DNA from: DATKPE01 sp035524335
GTDB taxonomy: Bacteria; Bacteroidota; Ignavibacteria; UBA10030; SZUA-254
Length of the DNA stretch: 64,000 nt
Assembly: GCA_035524335.1 (NCBI GenBank)
Contig: DATKPE010000038.1
Coordinates: 1-64,000, forward strand
Reading direction: 5' to 3'
This document shows positions 32,450 through 41,259 of the stretch, piece by piece (positions within the stretch are counted from its first letter, which is position 1; each line of letters begins with the position of its first letter). The notes beneath the pieces were generated by a model. It worked only from the letters and a program-made list of their open reading frames with translations, searched no databases and was not told the DNA's origin. Made by a program: the position numbers and the translations under genes.

Positions 32450-32638
32450 CGTAAACTGTTGAATTTTTCATCACCAATAACCCCTTTTCTCAACCTGCCA
32501 ATCTGCAAGTAAGCCCGCCGCCTCCGATATTATTTCATTAAATCGATCAAAATAAGCTGTTTTGGTAGATTTCTCCATTTTTGAAAACCTTCCCCATTTT
32601 TCATTTCCTTAAAAACGTAAAAATTTTGGGGCTTTTAC

Positions 32639-32666
32639 TTGACTTTCATTTTAAAAAATCTAAATT
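32639..32666 (+). promoter_or_regulatory. dcw/mraZ promoter
   Basis: TTGACT (32639-32644) and TAAATT (32661-32666) are separated by 16 bases. TTGACTTTCA and TAAATT are identical to the promoter of the XRE gene at 12686-12713. The expected start of transcription falls just before the MraZ boxes. Confidence 0.65.
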
Positions 32667-32678
32667 GGAATGCTACGG

Positions 32679-32693
32679 TGGGGAAAAGTGGGA
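32679..32693 (+). promoter_or_regulatory. MraZ operator (two TGGGN boxes)
   Basis: TGGGG (32679-32683) and TGGGA (32689-32693) are direct repeats exactly ten bases apart (five-base spacer), the arrangement known for MraZ binding in Escherichia coli. They cover the region just downstream of the -10 box, so MraZ binding should repress its own operon. Confidence 0.7.
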
Positions 32694-32745
32694 ATTGCAT
32701 TTTCTTCGAAATCTCCATCACATAATGAATTTTGAAAGATCGAAT

Positions 32746-33186
32746 ATGTCGTCGTTCAAAGGTTCATATACATACGCTGTCGATGAAAAAGGACGGGTGA
32801 GTCTTCCTGCGAAGATGAGGAAGTACGTTTCTCCGGAGGCGAACGAGACGTTCGTGCTGACGCGGGGATTTGAAAAATGTCTCTTTGTCTATCCCATCGA
32901 CGAATGGAACAAGCTGGAGGAAACGCTCAGGAACCTTTCGAACTACGACGCCGATCACCGGCTTTTCATCCGATCGATGCTGGAACTTGCCTCCGAGAGC
33001 GTGCTCGACGGCCAGTCGAGGCTGTCGCTCCCGCAGGAGCTCCGGGAATATGCCGGCATCACGGGCGAAGTGCGGATCATAGGGACGCTCGACAAGATCG
33101 AGCTCTGGAATCCGCAGATTTACGAAGAGTACAGATCCTCGCACGCCGAAACGTATGAATCGATCGCCGCGCGGGTGATGAAATAG
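32746..33186 (+). CDS. mraZ: Transcriptional regulator MraZ
   Basis: First gene of the dcw cluster; a ring-forming DNA-binding protein that binds TGGGN repeats upstream of itself and usually represses the cluster. The two AbrB-like MraZ repeats are visible: GSYTYAVDEKGRVSLPAKMR near the start and SVLDGQSRLSLPQELREYAG later. The start is ATG 32746 (MSSFKG); the frame extends to 32581 but that part is an AT-rich non-coding stretch containing the operator. An ATG at 32725 would add seven residues. 146 residues is the normal length. Confidence 0.93.
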   Translation: MSSFKGSYTYAVDEKGRVSLPAKMRKYVSPEANETFVLTRGFEKCLFVYPIDEWNKLEETLRNLSNYDADHRLFIRSMLELASESVLDGQSRLSLPQELREYAGITGEVRIIGTLDKIELWNPQIYEEYRSSHAETYESIAARVMK

Positions 33187-33202
33187 CAGTTGCGGCCGGA
33201 TT

Positions 33203-34162
33203 GTGAATGAACGGGAAGAACATCGCGGACCGGCGGAATCGCCCTATCATACTCCGGTTCTCCGGGACGAAGTTCTCGGTTTTCTTCAACCCTCCGCCGG
33301 CGGAGTTTTCATCGACGGCACGGTCGGCGGCGGCGGTCATGCCGCGGCGATTCTTGACAGGCTTGATGCAGGCGGCACGCTGATAGGATTTGACCGGGAT
33401 GCGGATGCGCTCCGGGAAGCGGAACGCCGTCTCCATCCCGGGATTCATCGCGTCGTTCTTTTACATGATAATTTTTCAAACATCCCCCGGCGTCTCGACG
33501 AACTGAAGATCGGGCAGGTGAACGGGATACTGCTCGATCTTGGTGTCTCATCCCGCCAGATCGACGCGGAAGCCCGGGGTTTCAGTTTTCAACGCGACGG
33601 CGCTCTCGATATGCGCATGGACCGGTCGCAGGCGCTCGATGCCTCTGCGGTCATCAACACCTATGATGGACGGCGCCTGACCGCCCTCCTCAGCAGGTAT
33701 GGCGAAGAACCCGATGCCCGCCGCATCGTTCAGGAGATTCTCTCAGTGCGAACGAAACAGCCGATACGAACCACGGGTGAACTGGCGGGGCTGATACGCC
33801 GCGTCGGACATCCCAGATTCCTGACAAAAACGCTCGCACGGGTCTTCCAGGCTCTCAGAATCGAAGTGAATGACGAGCTGAATCATCTCTCCGCCTGCAT
33901 CAGCCCGCTGTTCGGCCGGCTGGCGGCCGGCGGACGCATGGTCGTACTTTCCTATCATTCGCTGGAGGACAGGATTGTGAAGGAGGCTTTCGCCGGCGCC
34001 GCCCGCAGGTCGATTCCTTCCGGCACAAAACTCCTTCCCGACATCCCGGTCGTTCCGCAGGTCAGAATACTCACGCGGAAACCGGTGACGCCGGCCGCGG
34101 ACGAGATTTCCCGCAACCCCCGTGCCAGGAGCGCGAAGCTCCGCGCCGCGGAAAAAATATGA
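33203..34162 (+). CDS. rsmH: 16S rRNA (cytosine-1402-N4)-methyltransferase RsmH
   Basis: Also called MraW. It adds the N4 methyl group to C1402 of 16S rRNA in the ribosomal P site. The SAM-binding loop FIDGTVGGGGHAAAIL is followed by FDRDADAL and by ILLDLGVSSRQIDAEARGFS; SYHSLEDRIVKEAF near the end is the family hallmark. The start is GTG at 33203, 16 bases after the mraZ stop. It ends seven bases before the ftsL start. Confidence 0.96.
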   Translation: MNEREEHRGPAESPYHTPVLRDEVLGFLQPSAGGVFIDGTVGGGGHAAAILDRLDAGGTLIGFDRDADALREAERRLHPGIHRVVLLHDNFSNIPRRLDELKIGQVNGILLDLGVSSRQIDAEARGFSFQRDGALDMRMDRSQALDASAVINTYDGRRLTALLSRYGEEPDARRIVQEILSVRTKQPIRTTGELAGLIRRVGHPRFLTKTLARVFQALRIEVNDELNHLSACISPLFGRLAAGGRMVVLSYHSLEDRIVKEAFAGAARRSIPSGTKLLPDIPVVPQVRILTRKPVTPAADEISRNPRARSAKLRAAEKI

Positions 34163-34169
34163 TGCCGAC

Positions 34170-34616
34170 ATGGCGAGAATGAAAACGATGGAAAGCGAAC
34201 TTCTGGCGCCGGTTCAGGAGAAGGATGCGGCGCGGCGCCGGATCGTCTATAACGGCGACGCGGCGGTCTCCGGCGGCACAAACGAATTTGCGCGGCGGAA
34301 CAACCGGGCGATCCCCCGGAAACGGCATTCCACCCTTCTCCGTATCGTTCTCCTGATGACCGCTTCGCTCGTCATTGTCTTTTATGTCTGGAACAAGATC
34401 ACCGTCAACCGGCTCCTCGTCGAAGTGAACGACCTTAATTCGCAGTACCAGAAACTGCTCACGGATAACGATCTGCTCCGGGCGGAGATCAACAGGAAAG
34501 CGAGCATCGACCGGATTGCGACCGTCGCCGCCAGACTCGGGCTTGTCTATCCCAAACAACAGCCGACCTGGTTCGATGCAGATCCGGGTCTCATGGAAAG
34601 GTTCGGCGACAAATGA
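34170..34616 (+). CDS. ftsL: FtsL-like division protein
   Basis: Short bitopic membrane protein recognised by position and layout: a cytoplasmic basic part, one membrane segment (LLRIVLLMTASLVIVFYVW), and an extracellular leucine-zipper-like coiled coil (VNDLNSQYQKLLTDNDLLRA) between rsmH and ftsI. In other bacteria FtsL forms a complex with FtsB and FtsQ that activates FtsWI. The cytoplasmic tail of about 68 residues is long for the family. The start is ATG 34170; the frame reaches 34122, inside rsmH. Its stop overlaps the ftsI start by four bases. Confidence 0.8.
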   Translation: MARMKTMESELLAPVQEKDAARRRIVYNGDAAVSGGTNEFARRNNRAIPRKRHSTLLRIVLLMTASLVIVFYVWNKITVNRLLVEVNDLNSQYQKLLTDNDLLRAEINRKASIDRIATVAARLGLVYPKQQPTWFDADPGLMERFGDK

Positions 34617-36655
34617 CCGAGCGGCCGGCGTATCACGCGGGGAACGATGAAAATCCCCGGACCGCGGGTCCGGAGAGAATCCGTCTCCGCGTGCTCCAGA
34701 TCGGCCTCCTGGTGTTGTTTGCCGTTGTCGGTCTCCGGCTCCTCCAGATCCAGGTGATTCAGAGTTCCAAATACCGCGAGATCGCCCAGAAGCAGTACCG
34801 GGAACCGCTCGTGCTTCCCGCCGCCCGCGGCATGCTCCTGGACAGGAACAATGTGCCGATCGCGTCGAACTCGATGTTTATTTCGTTCGCCGCGGACCCG
34901 AAACTCGCCGCCGATGACGCGCGCACCATTGCGGCGGAGTTTTCCCGCGTATTCGGAAAACCGAGGGATTTCTACCTCGGCAAACTGCAGTCGGAATCCA
35001 GATTCGTCTGGCTCGAGCGCCAGGTCAGCCTCGAAACCGCACGCCGGATCGACGTCAGGAAACTGCCGGGGATCGTCGTCCGCAATGAACCGAAACGGTT
35101 GTATTACCACGGAAATATCGGCGGTCAGCTCATTGGCTGTACGAACATCGACAATGACGGAATCGCCGGGCTCGAACTGGAGTTCGACCGGGATCTCCGC
35201 GGTGTCGACGGATATGTGATCTTTCAGCGCGACGGCCTGGGCCATGCACGCCCCTCGGTCGATTACCCCAGAGTCGAACCGGTCAACGGCTGTAACGTCG
35301 TTCTGACGGTCGACATGGGTCTGCAGGCGATTGCGGAAAAGGAACTGAAGAAGGGAATCGAGGCCAGCAAAGCCGAACGCGGCATCGTCGTGATGCTGCA
35401 GCCGAAAACCGGCGACATTCTGGCCATTGCCCAGTATCCCGCGATCGATCCTAACAGCTACGGCAAATACCCGCCCGAGGATCAGCGGCTGAGGGCCGTA
35501 ACGGATAATTTCGAACCGGGATCGGTCTTCAAGATCGTCACAACCTCGGCGGCGCTCGACAACAAACTGGTGACCCCCGACCAGAAATTTTTTGCGGAAA
35601 ACGGCGTCTACAACGTCCGGTACGGTTCCGTCGTCCGGCCGATCACCGATACGCACAAGGAGGGAATCATCACCTTCCAGCAGGCGCTTGAAGTTTCGAG
35701 CAACATCGTCATGGCGAAGGTGAGCGACATCATCGGAAGCGAGCGTCTGTATAAAATGGCGAGGGACTACGGCTTCGGCATCCCGACCGACGTCGGGTTT
35801 CCGGGGGAGATCGCCGGCGTTCTGAAAAAGCCGAAAGACTGGTCGCTCATGACGCTCAACTCGGTGGCATACGGGTACGAGGTGAGCGTTTCCCCGATCC
35901 AGATTGCAACTGCCTATGCCGCAGTGGCAAACGGCGGAATCCTGATGAAACCGCATCTCCTGAAATCGGTGGTAACCGAGCAGGGGCAGGTAATGCGAAC
36001 GGAACAGCCGCAGGTCATCCGGCGGGTGGTTTCGGAAGAGACCGCGAAGCGGCTGACAGACTTTTTTGAAGGAGTGGTTCTCCGGGGGACGGCGAAGATG
36101 GCGGCGATTCCCGGCATCCGCATTGCGGGCAAAACGGGGACGTCGCGAAAGATGATCAATGGACACTATGATCTCGGCAGTTACACGGCGTCGTTCGTCG
36201 GATTTGTCCCGGCGGATGATCCGGCTGTTGTCTGTCTTGTGATGATGGACAATCCGCAGGGGGTCTTTTACACCGGCGGGACCACGAGCGCGCCCGTGTT
36301 CAGAGATATTATCCAGAGGTCGATGACCTCCTCGGATCTCTTCGCGCCGGCCGGAACACAACCGGCGGTTGTGGCGGAGCGGACGAACGGCGGATCGCGC
36401 ACGATGCCGGAACCGGTCGATTCAGCCGAGGCGGCGTCGGTGGTGATTCATGCGGGCGGAACGGTGCCCGACGTGCGCGGATTCAGCATCCGCCGCGCGG
36501 TGGCGCTCCTCATACGGGAAAAGCTGGATCCCGTCGTCACGGGATCGGGGATCGTTGTACGCCAGTCTCCGGAAGCCGGGGCGGCGGTCAAACCCGGGAC
36601 AAAAATTACCCTTACCTGTCAGCCGAAGATTTCCGACGCGCTTTCGTCAAACTGA
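34613..36655 (+). CDS. ftsI: Division-specific penicillin-binding protein (FtsI/PBP3) with PASTA domain
   Basis: Class B transpeptidase that cross-links septal peptidoglycan with FtsW. One membrane segment near residues 28-46; a dimerisation domain; the transpeptidase domain with GSVFK (Ser304, Lys307), SSN in EVSSNIVM, and KTGTS near residue 506. The C-terminal 65 residues (VPDVRGFSIRRAVALL, VVRQSPEAGAAVKPG) are one PASTA domain, as in SpoVD and in many Bacteroidota/Chlorobiota homologues. It overlaps ftsL by four bases. 54 bases separate it from murE. Confidence 0.95.
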   Translation: MTERPAYHAGNDENPRTAGPERIRLRVLQIGLLVLFAVVGLRLLQIQVIQSSKYREIAQKQYREPLVLPAARGMLLDRNNVPIASNSMFISFAADPKLAADDARTIAAEFSRVFGKPRDFYLGKLQSESRFVWLERQVSLETARRIDVRKLPGIVVRNEPKRLYYHGNIGGQLIGCTNIDNDGIAGLELEFDRDLRGVDGYVIFQRDGLGHARPSVDYPRVEPVNGCNVVLTVDMGLQAIAEKELKKGIEASKAERGIVVMLQPKTGDILAIAQYPAIDPNSYGKYPPEDQRLRAVTDNFEPGSVFKIVTTSAALDNKLVTPDQKFFAENGVYNVRYGSVVRPITDTHKEGIITFQQALEVSSNIVMAKVSDIIGSERLYKMARDYGFGIPTDVGFPGEIAGVLKKPKDWSLMTLNSVAYGYEVSVSPIQIATAYAAVANGGILMKPHLLKSVVTEQGQVMRTEQPQVIRRVVSEETAKRLTDFFEGVVLRGTAKMAAIPGIRIAGKTGTSRKMINGHYDLGSYTASFVGFVPADDPAVVCLVMMDNPQGVFYTGGTTSAPVFRDIIQRSMTSSDLFAPAGTQPAVVAERTNGGSRTMPEPVDSAEAASVVIHAGGTVPDVRGFSIRRAVALLIREKLDPVVTGSGIVVRQSPEAGAAVKPGTKITLTCQPKISDALSSN

Positions 36656-36709
36656 CAGCAATCGGTCCGGCAGGGATACGATGCCGCCGGACATGAACCC
36701 AGCAGGTGC

Positions 36710-38218
36710 ATGACGCTCTCAAAAATTCTCGCGGACGTCCGCGTCAGTAAGATGTATCAGACGATGTACGGCCAGATGGTGGTGACTCACGACGTGGAGG
36801 TCGGCCGACTTCGCTACGATTCCAGGGCCGTCGGGCGTTCAGATGTCTTTGTGGCACTCCAGGGTTCGGCCGCGGACGGACACCGGTTCGTCCAGAATGC
36901 CATTGAGCGGGGTGCGAAAGTCGTGGTGCTCGAAAATGAGGAAGTTCTGCCCGATTCGCTCTGCATGCACACGGGTGTGGTAAAAGTGGTGGTGCCCGAC
37001 ACCCGTGTGGCGCTGGCGCAGATGTCGGCCAATTATTTCGATCATCCGTCCCGGAAGCTGACGGCGGTCGGAATCACCGGAACGAACGGCAAAACGACAA
37101 CGTCGCACCTTGTCAGGGCGATTCTCGAGGAGAGCGGATCGGCAACCGGACTCATCGGGACCATCGAGTACTGGATCGGGACCGAACGGATTCCCGCAAC
37201 CCATACGACGCCCGAATCGCTCGAGCTCAATGAGCTCCTGGCAAAAATGGTCGCCAGCGACTGCAGGGCGGTCGTCATGGAGGTATCGTCCCATGCTCTC
37301 GATCAGCACCGGGTGCACGGGATCCGGTTTTCGGCGGCGGTGTTTACGAATCTGACGCAGGATCACCTCGATTATCACGGAACGATGGACCGGTATTTCG
37401 AGGCGAAGTCGGTTCTCTTCCGGTCACTCCCGGAAGAGGCGTGCGGCATCATCAACCTCGGCGATCCGTACGGTTCACGGATGCTGGCGGTCACCGCCGG
37501 CAGGACCGTCACCTATGCCATGGCGGGTGACGCCGATATCCGCCTTGAGAGCGTATCGCTCTCCCTCCGGGGGACAGAGCTTGTGGTCGGCCACCGGGGT
37601 GAACGGATGATGATCCGGTCGCCGCTTATTGGAAGTTTCAATGCGGCGAATATTCTCGCGGCGGTCGGCACCGGGATCGGTCTCGGGGTTCCGTACGATG
37701 TGATCGTACGGGCGATCGGGAAGACGCCCCCTGTCAGGGGCAGGTTCGAACCGGTCGCCGGTCCGGCAGGATCGCTCGTGGTCATCGACTATGCGCATAC
37801 ACCCGACGCGCTCGAGAAGGCGCTGAATGCCGTCAACGATATATTCGACCGGAACAGGCGGGGAAAGATCATCACCGTGTTCGGCTGCGGGGGAAACCGC
37901 GATGCGACAAAGCGTCCGATCATGGGAAGGATCGCCACCATGATGAGCGATATGACGATCGTTACCTCGGACAATCCCCGCAACGAGGATCCCGACGCGA
38001 TCATCCGGGATATCGCGGCCGGCGCCGTGGCCGGGAAGACGCTTGTCATTGAACCGGATCGTGAGCAGGCAATCCGGCGCGCTCTCGCCGCGGCGTCGGC
38101 GGGGGATGTCGTTCTGATCGCGGGAAAAGGGCACGAAGAATATCAGATCGACCGCACCGGCAAACACCATTTCAACGATCGCGAAGCGGTCGAACGGTTT
38201 CACCGGCAGAGCGGATGA
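36710..38218 (+). CDS. murE: UDP-N-acetylmuramoyl-tripeptide synthetase MurE
   Basis: Adds the third amino acid to the peptidoglycan precursor. The ATP loop GITGTNGKTTTSHLV is near residue 122, the mid domain has MEVSSHALDQHR, and the C-terminal domain contains TSDNPRNEDP (near residue 420). The DNPR motif is diagnostic for the meso-diaminopimelate-adding enzyme, so the wall is of the Gram-negative DAP type. murF begins inside its stop (four-base overlap). 502 residues is a normal length. Confidence 0.96.
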   Translation: MTLSKILADVRVSKMYQTMYGQMVVTHDVEVGRLRYDSRAVGRSDVFVALQGSAADGHRFVQNAIERGAKVVVLENEEVLPDSLCMHTGVVKVVVPDTRVALAQMSANYFDHPSRKLTAVGITGTNGKTTTSHLVRAILEESGSATGLIGTIEYWIGTERIPATHTTPESLELNELLAKMVASDCRAVVMEVSSHALDQHRVHGIRFSAAVFTNLTQDHLDYHGTMDRYFEAKSVLFRSLPEEACGIINLGDPYGSRMLAVTAGRTVTYAMAGDADIRLESVSLSLRGTELVVGHRGERMMIRSPLIGSFNAANILAAVGTGIGLGVPYDVIVRAIGKTPPVRGRFEPVAGPAGSLVVIDYAHTPDALEKALNAVNDIFDRNRRGKIITVFGCGGNRDATKRPIMGRIATMMSDMTIVTSDNPRNEDPDAIIRDIAAGAVAGKTLVIEPDREQAIRRALAAASAGDVVLIAGKGHEEYQIDRTGKHHFNDREAVERFHRQSG

Positions 38219-39606
38219 GCATCGCCGTCGAAGATCTTCTTGCTGAGGGCCGGTCGGAGGCGGTCAATTTTTCCCGACTCCGGCGCAGGACGTTCCCGTC
38301 CATCTCGACCGACACGCGGACGCTGCGGCCGGGGGCGCTTTTCGTTGCGCTCAGGGGTGAACGGCACGACGGGCATGAGTATGTGCGTGAGGCGTTTGCC
38401 AGAGGAGCCGCCTGTGCCGTGATCGACGGGCGTGCGGACCGTTCATCGTACGAAGCGATGCCGGCGGTGATCGTCGGGGATACGGTGGCCGCTCTCGGGG
38501 ACCTCGCGCACCGGCACCGGCTGCGGTTTCATATTCCGGTCATCGCCGTGGGCGGAAGCAACGGAAAAACCACGACCAAGGAACTGATCGGGTCGGTCCT
38601 GAAAAGAAAATACCGGGTTCACGCGACCGAAGGAAATTACAACAACCAGATCGGCGTCCCGCTGACGCTCCTGGGTCTGAAGGAAAGGCATGAAATCGCA
38701 GTGATTGAAATCGGCACAAACCATTTCGGCGAGATCGAACACCTTGGCGGTGTCACCGCGCCGACGCACGCGCTCCTGACGAATATCGGCGGCGAGCATC
38801 TGGAATTTTTCGGCTCGGTCGAAGGGGCCGCCAGGGAGGAGGGCCGCCTGTTCGCGTCCCTCGGCCGGGGCGGAATTGCGTTTGTGAATATGGACGACCC
38901 CCGTGTTGTCGCCGAAGCGTCCGGGGTACGGAAAAAGATCAGGTACGGTTTTTCCGCCGGTGCATCCATCCGCGGGAAGCTCCTCTCCAGCGGACCCGAC
39001 GGGCGGGCGCACTGCGCCGTGCGGGCGAAGGGGATGAGGGAATTTTCCTTCATACCGACGATGCCCGGTGAGAACGCTGCGGCGAACGCACTCGCGGCCG
39101 CGGCCGTCGGCCTGACATTCGGCGTCCCCGCAAAGGAAATCAGCGACGCCGTCGGCAGGTTCCGGCCCGCCGACAAGCGGATGGTCACGATCAGGGCCGG
39201 CGGGATTATCATCCTGAACGACACCTACAACGCGAATGCGGACTCGGTTATTGCGGCGCTTGCCGCACTGAACAGCATGTCCTGCGCCGGTAAAAAGATT
39301 GTTCTTCTCGGCGATATGCTGGAATTGGGTCCGGCGGCCGAAGCCGAACACCGCCGCGTCGGCGCCGCGGTCGCGCGGATGGGCTTCGAATATCTCCTGA
39401 CCGCCGGTCCGCTCTCCCGCCATGTCAATGATGCGGCGGATGTGCGGCCGGTGAACTTTCATTACGATCAGAAAAATCAGCTCGCGGAGGTTGCGCTTGA
39501 ACTCCTTGCTCCCGGGGATATCGTCCTGGTGAAGGGGTCGCGCGGCTCGCGGATGGAGGATGTGGTCACATTTATCCGGGAAAGGATGACGAAAAAACCA
39601 TCATGA
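38215..39606 (+). CDS. murF: UDP-N-acetylmuramoyl-tripeptide-D-alanyl-D-alanine ligase MurF
   Basis: Adds D-Ala-D-Ala to UDP-MurNAc-tripeptide in the cytoplasm. The ATP loop is GGSNGKTTTKELIGSVL (near residue 117), with EIGTNHFGEIEHL, NTYNANADSVIAAL-like sequence (LNDTYNANADSV), and LLGDMLELG in the ligase domains, all typical of MurF. The ATG overlaps the murE stop by four bases, and its own stop overlaps the next small gene by four. No ddl gene is present in this cluster, so D-Ala-D-Ala ligase must lie elsewhere. Confidence 0.96.
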   Translation: MSIAVEDLLAEGRSEAVNFSRLRRRTFPSISTDTRTLRPGALFVALRGERHDGHEYVREAFARGAACAVIDGRADRSSYEAMPAVIVGDTVAALGDLAHRHRLRFHIPVIAVGGSNGKTTTKELIGSVLKRKYRVHATEGNYNNQIGVPLTLLGLKERHEIAVIEIGTNHFGEIEHLGGVTAPTHALLTNIGGEHLEFFGSVEGAAREEGRLFASLGRGGIAFVNMDDPRVVAEASGVRKKIRYGFSAGASIRGKLLSSGPDGRAHCAVRAKGMREFSFIPTMPGENAAANALAAAAVGLTFGVPAKEISDAVGRFRPADKRMVTIRAGGIIILNDTYNANADSVIAALAALNSMSCAGKKIVLLGDMLELGPAAEAEHRRVGAAVARMGFEYLLTAGPLSRHVNDAADVRPVNFHYDQKNQLAEVALELLAPGDIVLVKGSRGSRMEDVVTFIRERMTKKPS

Positions 39607-40109
39607 AGGCAACCATCACGTTCCTTGCGGCACTCTGGTTTGTTCTTGCCGGCTTCCAGACGGTCAGGCACTCGAATTTTTCAGGCACCTGGAAGCTCGA
39701 CCTGAAGAAGTGCAAAAACCTTCCCCCCTCGTTCAGGAGCATCGAGAAGTACACGTTCGTCGTCACCCAGTCGGATGATTCGATCGTCGGGGTTGCGACG
39801 ATGGTCGGTTCGGGACAGGAGGTCACACTCCCTCCGATGATCTATCTTCTGAGCGGAAAGGAAGAATACAGCGAAGACACCCTCCGCTTCGTGAAACGCT
39901 GGTCGCGGTCGGAATGGGCGACAACCGGAACGAAGCTGATCATACACAAGCGAAGCATTCAGGGACAGAAGGGGAAGGAGCAGACGACAACCCAGACCGA
40001 TGTCTGGGAACTGAAGGACAGGTCGACGCTTCTGATGACGCTGACGCAGAAATTCGAGAAGGGCGATTCGACACACAGCGAACAGCGGGTATTCCGCAGG
40101 GTCAGATAA
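39603..40109 (+). CDS. Small secreted protein, lipocalin-like start, within dcw cluster
   Basis: Unrecognised protein of 168 residues with a signal peptide (ITFLAALWFVLAGFQT). The mature protein begins SNFSGTWKLDLKKCKNLPP, the pattern of small exported lipocalin-like beta proteins, and continues as strand-rich sequence (YTFVVTQSDDSIVGVATMV; DVWELKDRSTLLMTLTQKF). Coupling is tight: its ATG overlaps the murF stop by four bases and its stop overlaps the mraY ATG by one base (TAATG), so it is made with the wall enzymes. This is not a standard dcw gene. Its role is unknown. Confidence 0.75.
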   Translation: MKATITFLAALWFVLAGFQTVRHSNFSGTWKLDLKKCKNLPPSFRSIEKYTFVVTQSDDSIVGVATMVGSGQEVTLPPMIYLLSGKEEYSEDTLRFVKRWSRSEWATTGTKLIIHKRSIQGQKGKEQTTTQTDVWELKDRSTLLMTLTQKFEKGDSTHSEQRVFRRVR

Positions 40110-41233
40110 TGCTCTATTATTTTCTGGACTATCTCAACAGGCTCTTTCATCCGCCCGGTTTCGGAGTGTTCCGGTATATCACCTTCCGGGCCGGCGCCGC
40201 GGCAGTGACCGCGCTTGTCATCGCGTTCTGGTTCGGTCCGAAGATCATCCGCCTTCTGAAGGAACACCAGATCGGCGAGGCGGCGAAGCTGGAAGCTCCG
40301 AAAACACATCTGAGCAAGGCGGGCACCCCGACCATGGGCGGACTGATCGTCCTCCTGGGCATCCTCATCCCGTCGCTCCTCTGGGCCGACCTCAGGAACG
40401 GATACGTCATCCTGATCCTGTTCGTCACCGCTTCCCTCGGTGCGGTCGGATTTCTGGACGATTACCTGAAAGTCGTCAAGAAGAAACGGAAGGGCCTCAT
40501 CGAGGAATATAAGCTGGTCGGTCAGATCCTGGTCGGCCTGATCGTGGGCGGAACGATCTACTTCTTTCCGCAATTGATCGACGTCGATCTTGTCCGGTTC
40601 AAGTCGAGCACCACGATGCTGTTTTTCAAGAATACGGAATTCGACTTCGGCGTCTTCTACATCCCGATGGTCATCTTTGTCATTACGGCCACCAGCAACG
40701 CGGTCAACCTGACCGACGGCCTCGACGGACTCGCGGCCGGAACGGTGGCGATCGTGGGGCTCACCCTGGCGGTGATCAGTTACGTTTCCGGCCGGCCCGA
40801 CCTGAGCCAGTATCTCACCATTCCATACCTCCGCGGCAACGGCGAGCTGAGCATTTACTGTTCGGCGCTCGTCGGCGCGGCGATGGGATTTCTCTGGTTC
40901 AACGCCTACCCGGCGCAGGTCTTCATGGGCGATACCGGGTCGCTGGCGCTTGGCGGTGCGATCGGCGCGCTTTGCGTTCTCATCAAAAAGGAACTGCTCC
41001 TCCCGACGCTCGGAGGGGTGTTTCTCATGGAAACGGTCTCCGTCATCATCCAGCGGTACTACTTCAAGTACACGAGGAGAAAGTACGGCGAAGGGAGACG
41101 GGTGTTCAAGATGGCGCCGCTCCATCATCATTTTGAAATGTGCGGCTGGGCCGAGCCGAAGATCGTCACAAGGTTCTACATCATCGCGATCCTCCTGATG
41201 ATCCTGAGCCTCGCGACATTCAAGGTCCGGTAA
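40109..41233 (+). CDS. mraY: Phospho-N-acetylmuramoyl-pentapeptide transferase MraY
   Basis: Inner-membrane enzyme that makes lipid I. About ten membrane segments. Motifs: KAGTPTMGGLIVLLGI, FLDDYLKVVKKKRKGL with the Asp pair, NLTDGLDGLAAG, MGDTGSLALGGAIG, and MAPLHHHFEMCGW near the C-terminus; all are typical. The start is the ATG at 40109 (MLYYFLDYL), sharing one base with the preceding stop; the frame is open from 39914 but that is the shadow of the preceding gene. 374 residues is normal. Confidence 0.96.
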   Translation: MLYYFLDYLNRLFHPPGFGVFRYITFRAGAAAVTALVIAFWFGPKIIRLLKEHQIGEAAKLEAPKTHLSKAGTPTMGGLIVLLGILIPSLLWADLRNGYVILILFVTASLGAVGFLDDYLKVVKKKRKGLIEEYKLVGQILVGLIVGGTIYFFPQLIDVDLVRFKSSTTMLFFKNTEFDFGVFYIPMVIFVITATSNAVNLTDGLDGLAAGTVAIVGLTLAVISYVSGRPDLSQYLTIPYLRGNGELSIYCSALVGAAMGFLWFNAYPAQVFMGDTGSLALGGAIGALCVLIKKELLLPTLGGVFLMETVSVIIQRYYFKYTRRKYGEGRRVFKMAPLHHHFEMCGWAEPKIVTRFYIIAILLMILSLATFKVR

Positions 41234-41259
41234 AAAAGCCGACACACGGTGCGACGGAA

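Larger units (their letters stand above)
32420..32745. other. AT-rich intergenic region upstream of the dcw cluster
   Basis: This 326-base region is clearly richer in A and T than the rest of the window. It holds a weak hairpin (GCCGG / CCGGC, 32435-32449) after the phosphoesterase gene, a promoter (32639-32666), and MraZ boxes (32679-32693). An additional TGGGG is at 32627-32631. No convincing ORF lies here. Confidence 0.6.

Noticed and set aside
34547..36361. 604-codon open frame on the minus strand opposite ftsI
   Set aside because: Antisense to the transpeptidase domain; no recognisable protein features.
39914..40108. Upstream extension of mraY
   Set aside because: The extra 65 codons are the shadow of the preceding secreted protein gene; the ATG at 40109 gives the normal MraY N-terminus.
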